Shown: positions 56,970 to 64,000 of the stretch, one piece after another | Layout of the letters: each line of letters opens with the position of its first letter | How positions within the stretch are numbered: position 1 is the stretch's first letter | Source: Staphylococcus cornubiensis | GTDB lineage: Bacteria > Bacillota > Bacilli > Staphylococcales > Staphylococcaceae | Length of the DNA stretch: 64,000 bases | Reading direction: 5' to 3' | Assembly: GCF_900183575.1 (NCBI RefSeq) | Contig: NZ_FXUZ01000009.1 | Span: 1-64,000, forward strand | Position numbers and translations under genes: made by a program | Notes under the pieces: model-generated | Told to the model about the DNA's origin: nothing | Databases searched by the model: none | What the model saw: only the letters and a program-made list of their open reading frames with translations

Positions 56970-58262
56970 ATGGAAAATGAACAAATGTTTACGAGAACGG
57001 TCCAACCTGTACTCGATGTGAATGAAAAACCAAAAGCAGGCCAATGGGTATTTTTAAGCTTACAACACCTATTTGCGATGTTTGGGGCAACGGTGCTCGT
57101 ACCATTCTTAACAGGTTTACCCGTTTCATCCGCATTGCTTGCATCAGGGATAGGGACGTTACTCTACATTTTGATTACGAAAGGGAAAATTCCGGCTTAT
57201 CTTGGGTCAAGTTTTGCGTTTATTACACCGATTATTACTGGTTTGAGTACGAACAGTTTAGGTGACATGCTCGTTGCATTATTTATGAGTGGTGTGATGT
57301 ACGTCATCATCGGTGTTGCGATTAAAATCAGTGGTACGAATTGGCTTATGCAACTGTTACCACCTGTCGTTGTCGGCCCAGTCATTATGGTTATCGGTTT
57401 AAGCTTGGCACCGACTGCTGTGAACATGGCGATGTTTGAAAGTTCAGCTGAGATGAAAGGCTACAACTTAAGCTTTGTCGCAGTTGCAGGGATTACATTA
57501 CTTGTCACATTAATCGTACAAGGGTTTGCGAAAGGCTTTTTCTCACTCATTCCAGTTCTTGTAGGGATTGTTGTTGGATATATCACAGCTGTGTTATTCG
57601 GCATCGTAGACTTCAAACCTGTAGCAGAAGCGGCTTGGTTCCAGTTCCCAGACATTTACATTCCATTTGCAGATTACGAGCCTTCCATTCATCTCGGTTT
57701 AATCGCAGTCATGTTACCGATTGTATTTGTAACGGTGAGTGAACATATCGGTCACCAAATGGTTATCAACAAAATCGTAGGACGCAACTTCTTTAAAGAT
57801 CCAGGGTTACACCGTTCAATCATTGGTGACGGGGTGTCGACAATGTTCTCAAGTATTATCGGTGGACCACCAAGTACGACTTACGGTGAAAATATCGGCG
57901 TCCTTGCAATTACGAAAATTTACAGTATTTATGTTATTGGCGGCGCGGCAGTCATTGCGATTATGCTCGGCTTTGTCGGTAAGTTTACAGCACTGATTTC
58001 ATCTATTCCAACACCAGTCATGGGTGGTGTATCCATCTTGTTATTCGGAACTATCGCAGCAAGTGGTTTACGTATGATTGTAGAAAGTCAAGTCAACTTT
58101 GCAGAAAACCGTAACTTGGTCATTGCTTCAGTCATCCTCGTCATCGGTATTGGTAATATGATGTTAAATTTATCTGATATAGGCATTCATCTCACAATCG
58201 AAGGGATGGCATTGTCAGCAACAGCAGGGATTGTACTGAACTTGATTTTACCAAAAAGATAA
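56970..58262 (+). CDS. pyrP: Uracil permease
   Basis: The 430-residue NCS2/UraA transporter imports uracil with protons. About 14 transmembrane segments are expected. FAMFGATVLVPFLTGLPVSSALL and SEHIGHQMVINKIVG (conserved Glu/His) and GGPPSTTYGENIGVLAITK are family motifs. The ATG at 56970 has AAAGGAAGAAG upstream. The earlier ATG lies in the attenuator. Confidence 0.95.
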   Translation: MENEQMFTRTVQPVLDVNEKPKAGQWVFLSLQHLFAMFGATVLVPFLTGLPVSSALLASGIGTLLYILITKGKIPAYLGSSFAFITPIITGLSTNSLGDMLVALFMSGVMYVIIGVAIKISGTNWLMQLLPPVVVGPVIMVIGLSLAPTAVNMAMFESSAEMKGYNLSFVAVAGITLLVTLIVQGFAKGFFSLIPVLVGIVVGYITAVLFGIVDFKPVAEAAWFQFPDIYIPFADYEPSIHLGLIAVMLPIVFVTVSEHIGHQMVINKIVGRNFFKDPGLHRSIIGDGVSTMFSSIIGGPPSTTYGENIGVLAITKIYSIYVIGGAAVIAIMLGFVGKFTALISSIPTPVMGGVSILLFGTIAASGLRMIVESQVNFAENRNLVIASVILVIGIGNMMLNLSDIGIHLTIEGMALSATAGIVLNLILPKR

Positions 58263-58269
58263 TCAATAG

Positions 58270-59163
<894 letters not shown>

Positions 59164-59175
59164 GGAGCGATAATG

Positions 59176-60450
59176 ATGAAATTAATTCAAAATGCAAAAA
59201 TGTTGGAAGCCGGTACGTTGAAAAAAGTGGATGTGCTCATCGATGGTAAGAAAGTGAAACAAATTGCAGAAACGATTCAACCGACTGATGAGATGACAGT
59301 CATTGATGCAAAAGGACATTTTTTAGCACCAGGATTCATTGATGTCCACGTCCATTTAAGAGAACCAGGTGGCGAGTATAAAGAAACAATTGAAACGGGA
59401 ACGAAAGCAGCAGCACGTGGTGGTTTCACAACGGTTTGTCCAATGCCTAATACGAAACCTGTACCTGATTCGTTGGAACATTTAACGCAACTGAATGAAT
59501 TAATTGAAAAAAATGCACAAGTGCGTGTCCTGCCTTATGCTTCGATTACTGTACGACAAGCGGGTAAAGAACATGTTGATTTCAAAACATTAACTGAAAA
59601 CGGTGCATTTGCATTTACGGATGATGGTGTCGGTGTCCAAGAAGCAGCAATGATGTATGAAGCGATGCAACAAGCCAAGGCACAAAATAAAGCGGTTGTC
59701 GCACATTGTGAAGATAATAGTCTCATTTATGGCGGTGCAATGCATGAAGGGCGTCGCAGCCAAGAACTCGGCATTCCAGGTATTCCCAACATTTGTGAAT
59801 CTGTCCAAATTGCGCGCGATGTATTACTCAGTGAAGCAACAGGTTGTCATTACCATGTTTGTCACGTGTCAACAAAAGAAAGTGTTCGTGTCATCCGTGA
59901 TGCGAAAAAAGCCGGTATTCCAGTAACGGCTGAAGTGACACCGCATCATTTATTACTGACAGAAGATGACGTGCCTGGTGACAATGCGATTTATAAAATG
60001 AATCCACCGCTTAGAAGTCAAGAAGATAGAGCAGCATTATTAGAAGGCTTACTTGACGGAACGATTGACTGTATCGCAACAGATCATGCGCCACATGCAG
60101 CAGATGAAAAAGCACAACCGATGACACGTGCGCCATTCGGCATTGTCGGTAGTGAGACAGCTTTCCCAATACTTTACACACACTTTGTTAAAAATGGGGA
60201 TTGGACATTAGAACAATTGGTCGATTACTTAACAACGAAGCCGGCTGACGTCTTCCAGCTTCCTTATGGCAAGTTAGAAGAAGGCGGTCTTGCGGATTTA
60301 ACATTAATCAACTTAGATGATGAATACGAAATTAAAGCAGAAGATTTCTTATCAAAAGCATCTAACACACCATTCTTAGGTGAAAAAGTATACGGTAATC
60401 CCATTTTAACAATGGTTGAAGGCGACATTCGTTACGAGGAGGCAAAATAA
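59176..60450 (+). CDS. pyrC: Dihydroorotase
   Basis: The 424-residue zinc amidohydrolase cyclises carbamoyl aspartate to dihydroorotate. Metal ligands are in [15 protein letters not shown] (His pair), [16 protein letters not shown] and [12 protein letters not shown]. Type I (long) dihydroorotase of the Bacillus kind. Two ATGs, 59173 and 59176, follow AAGGAG; the second gives optimal spacing and the family length of 424. Confidence 0.97.
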   Translation: MKLIQNAKMLEAGTLKKVDVLIDGKKVKQIAETIQPTDEMTVIDAKGHFLAPGFIDVHVHLREPGGEYKETIETGTKAAARGGFTTVCPMPNTKPVPDSLEHLTQLNELIEKNAQVRVLPYASITVRQAGKEHVDFKTLTENGAFAFTDDGVGVQEAAMMYEAMQQAKAQNKAVVAHCEDNSLIYGGAMHEGRRSQELGIPGIPNICESVQIARDVLLSEATGCHYHVCHVSTKESVRVIRDAKKAGIPVTAEVTPHHLLLTEDDVPGDNAIYKMNPPLRSQEDRAALLEGLLDGTIDCIATDHAPHAADEKAQPMTRAPFGIVGSETAFPILYTHFVKNGDWTLEQLVDYLTTKPADVFQLPYGKLEEGGLADLTLINLDDEYEIKAEDFLSKASNTPFLGEKVYGNPILTMVEGDIRYEEAK

Positions 60451-60452
60451 AC

Positions 60453-61553
60453 ATGTTTGAGAAACGTTACCTTGTTTTAGAAGATGGTTCACATTATACA
60501 GGTTTTAAGTTAGGGGCCGACAAACTAACACGCGGAGAAATTGTATTTAACACAGCGATGACAGGCTATCAAGAAACCATTTCGGATCCGTCATACACAG
60601 GTCAAATTATTACATTTACGTATCCATTAATCGGAAATTACGGTATCAATCACGATGACTTTGAATCACTGACACCGAGTTTAAATGGGGTGGTCGTGAA
60701 AGAAGCATGTACGATGCCGAGTAATTTTAGAGCACAAAAATCATTTGATGACGTCTTGAAAGAATATGATATCCCAGGCATTAGTGGTGTCGATACACGG
60801 AGTATTACGAAAAAGATCCGTCAACATGGTGTGCTCAAAGCGGCATTTGTCGATGATCCATCTGAAATTGAAACAACAGTGACAGCACTCAAATCAGCAG
60901 AATTTCCTAGAACTGAAGTACCGACTGTCTCTACAAAGACACCTTATGTCTCAACAGGGTTTGATTTACGTGTTGTACTTGTGGACTTTGGTAAAAAACA
61001 AAATATCGTCCGTGAATTGAATGCGCGTGGCTGTGAAGTAACGGTTGTTCCTTACGACACTTCTGCAGATACAATTATTAAAATGGCGCCAGATGGTGTG
61101 ATGTTATCGAATGGCCCTGGTGATCCGGACGATGTGACAGTTGCCTTAGATATGATTAACGGTATTTTAGGACGCATTCCGTTTTTCGGTATTTGCCTTG
61201 GTCACCAACTGTTTGCACTCAGTCAAGGTGCGAAATCATTCAAGATGAAATTTGGTCACCGTGGCGCAAACCATCCTGTTAAAGATTTAGCAACAGGAAA
61301 AATTGCACTAACGAGCCAAAACCACGGTTATGCAATCGATGCGGATTCGGTTGCACAAACGGATTTAGAAATTACCCACATCGCTTTAAACGATGGCACA
61401 GTTGAAGGATTGAAACACCGTACGTTACCTGCCTTTTCAGTACAATATCATCCAGAAGCTTGCCCAGGTCCGACAGATTCGAATTACTTATTTGATGAAT
61501 TTGTAGAAATGATGCAACAAAATAAGCAAAAGGAGCGCGTTACACATGCCTAA
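60453..61553 (+). CDS. carA: Carbamoyl-phosphate synthase small subunit
   Basis: The 366-residue glutaminase subunit supplies ammonia to CarB. The N-terminal CPSase_sm domain begins with [16 protein letters not shown]. The class I amidotransferase triad is in [14 protein letters not shown] (nucleophile Cys) and [10 protein letters not shown] (His, Glu). GAGGAGG precedes the ATG. The stop overlaps the carB start by 8 bases. It serves pyrimidine synthesis here and probably arginine as well. Confidence 0.97.
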   Translation: MFEKRYLVLEDGSHYTGFKLGADKLTRGEIVFNTAMTGYQETISDPSYTGQIITFTYPLIGNYGINHDDFESLTPSLNGVVVKEACTMPSNFRAQKSFDDVLKEYDIPGISGVDTRSITKKIRQHGVLKAAFVDDPSEIETTVTALKSAEFPRTEVPTVSTKTPYVSTGFDLRVVLVDFGKKQNIVRELNARGCEVTVVPYDTSADTIIKMAPDGVMLSNGPGDPDDVTVALDMINGILGRIPFFGICLGHQLFALSQGAKSFKMKFGHRGANHPVKDLATGKIALTSQNHGYAIDADSVAQTDLEITHIALNDGTVEGLKHRTLPAFSVQYHPEACPGPTDSNYLFDEFVEMMQQNKQKERVTHA

Positions 61554-64000
61554 AAGAAATGATATTCAAACGATTTTAGTGATTGGCTCAGGTCCTATCA
61601 TCATCGGTCAAGCAGCAGAATTTGACTATGCAGGGACACAAGCATGTCTCGCACTGAAAGAAGAAGGTTACCGTGTGATTTTAGTGAACTCTAATCCTGC
61701 AACGATTATGACGGATAAAGAAATTGCCGATAAAGTATACATCGAACCGCTCACGCATGATTTTATTGCACGTATTATTCGAAAAGAACAACCCGATGCG
61801 CTCTTACCGACACTCGGTGGACAAACAGGGCTCAACATGGCAATTGAATTACATAACAGCGGCGTCTTAGCTGAAAACAATGTAACGCTTCTTGGTACAA
61901 AACTTTCGTCGATTGAACAAGCAGAAGACCGTGAATTATTCCGCGCATTGATGAATGATTTGAATGTGCCTGTTCCTGAAAGTGATATCGTGAACACGCT
62001 TGAACAAGCATTTGCCTTTAAGGAAGAGGTGGGCTATCCGTTAATCGTACGCCCAGCTTTTACAATGGGGGGCACTGGTGGCGGTATTTGCCATAACGAT
62101 GAAGAACTCCGTGAAGTCGTGTCAAACGGGTTAAAATACAGTCCTGCCACACAATGTTTAATTGAAAAATCGATTGCAGGCTTTAAAGAAATTGAATATG
62201 AAGTGATGCGCGACAAAAACGATAATGCGATTGTCGTATGTAACATGGAAAATATTGATCCAGTTGGTATTCATACAGGTGACTCAGTCGTAGTGGCGCC
62301 AAGTCAAACGCTCTCAGACGTGGAATACCAAATGTTACGTGACGTGTCATTAAAAGTCATTCGTGCCCTAGAAATTGAAGGGGGCTGTAACGTGCAGCTC
62401 GCCCTAGACCCACATTCGATGCAGTTTTACATTATCGAAGTGAATCCGCGTGTATCGCGTTCGTCAGCACTCGCTTCCAAAGCGACAGGGTATCCGATTG
62501 CGAAACTCGCGGCGAAAATTGCGGTTGGTCTTACTTTAGATGAAATGAAAAATCCAGTCACAGGAACGTCATATGCGGCATTCGAACCGAGCTTAGACTA
62601 TATCGTTTCGAAAATCCCACGCTTCCCATTTGATAAGTTCGAAAAAGGTGAACGTGAACTCGGTACACAAATGAAAGCGACAGGTGAGGTCATGTCGATT
62701 GGCCGTACGTACGAAGAGTCACTGTTGAAAGCGATTCGCTCATTAGAATATGGCGTGCATCATCTCGGTTTGCCAAATGGTGAATCATTCGACTTAGACT
62801 ACATCAAATCACGCATTAAAGCACAAGATGACGAACGACTTTTCTTCATTGGAGAAGCAATTCGCCGTGGTACGACACTCGAAGAATTACATGAAATGAC
62901 GAAAATTGATTACTTCTTCTTAAATAAATTCAAAAATATTATCGATATGGAACATGCATTAAAGGCACATCCTGGTGACATTGATTACTTAAGATTTGCG
63001 AAACGTTTTGGCTTTAGCGACCGTGTGATTGCACATCGTTTCGAAATGACAGAAGCAGAAGTGTACGATTTACGTCAACAGCACAACATTTGTCCGGTGT
63101 ATAAAATGGTCGACACATGTGCAGCTGAATTTGAATCAACAACACCATACTTTTATGGTACGTACGAAGAAGAAAATGAATCGCTCGTGACTGACAAAGA
63201 GAAAATTATCGTACTCGGTTCAGGACCTATTCGTATCGGTCAAGGGGTAGAATTCGACTATGCGACTGTCCATGCCGTTTGGGCGATTCAAAATGCAGGG
63301 TATGAAGCGATCATTATTAACAACAATCCTGAAACAGTTTCGACTGACTTTTCAATCTCAGACAAGCTTTATTTTGAACCACTGACTGAAGAAGATGTGA
63401 TGAACATCATCAACCTTGAACAACCTAAAGGCGTTGTCGTGCAATTTGGGGGTCAAACGGCCATCAACTTAGCAGACAAATTAGCAAAATACGGCGTGAA
63501 AATTTTAGGTACATCCCTTGAAGATTTAAACCGTGCTGAAGACCGAAAAGAATTTGAAGCATTACTGAACAAAATCGACGTGCCTCAGCCGAAAGGGAAA
63601 ACGGCAACATCTGCTCAAGAAGCACTCGACAATGCACGTGATATTGGTTATCCCGTTGTTGTCCGTCCTTCATACGTACTGGGTGGTCGTGCAATGGAAA
63701 TTGTGTATAACGATGCGGAACTTGAAAATTACATGAACGAAGCGGTGAAAGCAAGTCCAGAACATCCTGTATTAGTGGACCGTTACTTAACAGGTAAAGA
63801 AATTGAAGTGGACGCGATTTCTGACGGGGAAACAGTGATTATTCCAGGAATTATGGAACATATCGAGCGTGCGGGTGTCCATTCAGGTGACTCGATCGCA
63901 GTGTATCCGCCACAAACATTGAGCCAAGACGTCATTGATACGCTTGAAGCTTATACCATCAAATTGGCGAAAGGACTGAACGTCATTGGTTTAATCAACA
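61546..64000 (+). CDS. carB: Carbamoyl-phosphate synthase large subunit (3'-truncated by window edge)
   Basis: About 818 codons of a protein normally near 1,057 residues. It starts [20 protein letters not shown]. The N-terminal ATP-grasp half ([40 protein letters not shown]) phosphorylates bicarbonate, and the second half starts again with [20 protein letters not shown]. The frame stays open to base 64000. AGGAG lies upstream within the end of carA. It forms the tunnel-linked synthase with CarA. Confidence 0.97.
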   Translation, partial: MPKRNDIQTILVIGSGPIIIGQAAEFDYAGTQACLALKEEGYRVILVNSNPATIMTDKEIADKVYIEPLTHDFIARIIRKEQPDALLPTLGGQTGLNMAIELHNSGVLAENNVTLLGTKLSSIEQAEDRELFRALMNDLNVPVPESDIVNTLEQAFAFKEEVGYPLIVRPAFTMGGTGGGICHNDEELREVVSNGLKYSPATQCLIEKSIAGFKEIEYEVMRDKNDNAIVVCNMENIDPVGIHTGDSVVVAPSQTLSDVEYQMLRDVSLKVIRALEIEGGCNVQLALDPHSMQFYIIEVNPRVSRSSALASKATGYPIAKLAAKIAVGLTLDEMKNPVTGTSYAAFEPSLDYIVSKIPRFPFDKFEKGERELGTQMKATGEVMSIGRTYEESLLKAIRSLEYGVHHLGLPNGESFDLDYIKSRIKAQDDERLFFIGEAIRRGTTLEELHEMTKIDYFFLNKFKNIIDMEHALKAHPGDIDYLRFAKRFGFSDRVIAHRFEMTEAEVYDLRQQHNICPVYKMVDTCAAEFESTTPYFYGTYEEENESLVTDKEKIIVLGSGPIRIGQGVEFDYATVHAVWAIQNAGYEAIIINNNPETVSTDFSISDKLYFEPLTEEDVMNIINLEQPKGVVVQFGGQTAINLADKLAKYGVKILGTSLEDLNRAEDRKEFEALLNKIDVPQPKGKTATSAQEALDNARDIGYPVVVRPSYVLGGRAMEIVYNDAELENYMNEAVKASPEHPVLVDRYLTGKEIEVDAISDGETVIIPGIMEHIERAGVHSGDSIAVYPPQTLSQDVIDTLEAYTIKLAKGLNVIGLIN

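Overview
The window is low-GC Firmicute chromosome and is almost certainly Staphylococcus. It has the staphylococcal order of the ylbM-rpmF, pheST, polX-mutS2-uvrC-sdh, dcw (mraZ to ftsZ, ylm, divIVA, ileS), lspA and pyr blocks. It also carries several phenol-soluble modulin (PSM) genes, a family confined to staphylococci. The PSM-epsilon-like and PSM-alpha-like sequences and the lack of an isd locus between rpmF and the TrmH-type methyltransferase point away from S. aureus. A veterinary lineage such as the S. intermedius/pseudintermedius group is my best guess, by inference only.

Layout. 1-126 is the 3' end of a group II intron (domains V and VI). 0.5-7.3 kb holds tmcAL, yceD-rpmF, a TrmH-family methyltransferase and T-box-controlled pheST. 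7.4-9.0 kb is accessory: a stand-alone MerB-like organomercurial lyase homologue, then a tandemly duplicated non-coding block and a palindromic dispersed repeat. 9.0-23.0 kb is core: rnhC, zapA-cvpA-polX-mutS2, trxA, uvrC, sdhCAB (with a Fur-like palindrome and a cre site upstream), murI-rdgB-phosphodiesterase. 23.0-28.1 kb is a variable region. It has three tiny PSM genes, each with an AgrA-box-like motif nearby, a decayed prophage morphogenesis fragment next to tRNA-Arg(TCT), a VOC protein and a Ktr-type K+ channel subunit. 28.1-44.1 kb is a HAD phosphatase, YlbP-like GNAT, bshC and the dcw cell-wall/division cluster through ylmG. 44.3-49.5 kb is a five-gene sialic-acid cluster (RpiR regulator, N-acetylneuraminate lyase, sodium/solute symporter, YhcH anomerase, Gfo/Idh oxidoreductase) inserted between ylmG and ylmH. 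49.7-54.1 kb is ylmH, divIVA and T-box-controlled ileS. 54.2-56.0 kb is a second palindromic repeat, lspA and rluD. 56.0 kb to the end is the PyrR-attenuated pyr operon, pyrR-pyrP-pyrB-pyrC-carA-carB, with carB cut by the window edge.

How the genes fit together. The dcw block makes lipid II precursors and the divisome. The pyr operon makes UMP and carbamoyl phosphate under PyrR control. The sialic-acid cluster imports and cleaves sialic acid and carries a near-perfect cre site, so carbon catabolite control is likely. It lacks nanK and nanE, so ManNAc processing must be encoded elsewhere. The PSM genes are probable quorum-sensing (Agr) outputs.

The points most worth a second look are the PSM locus with its shared motif, the prophage relic beside the tRNA, the sialic-acid insertion with a NanOx-like enzyme, the orphan MerB homologue, and the unexplained repeats at 8.2-9.0 and 54.2 kb. 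No CRISPR array or wholly new system could be demonstrated from sequence alone.
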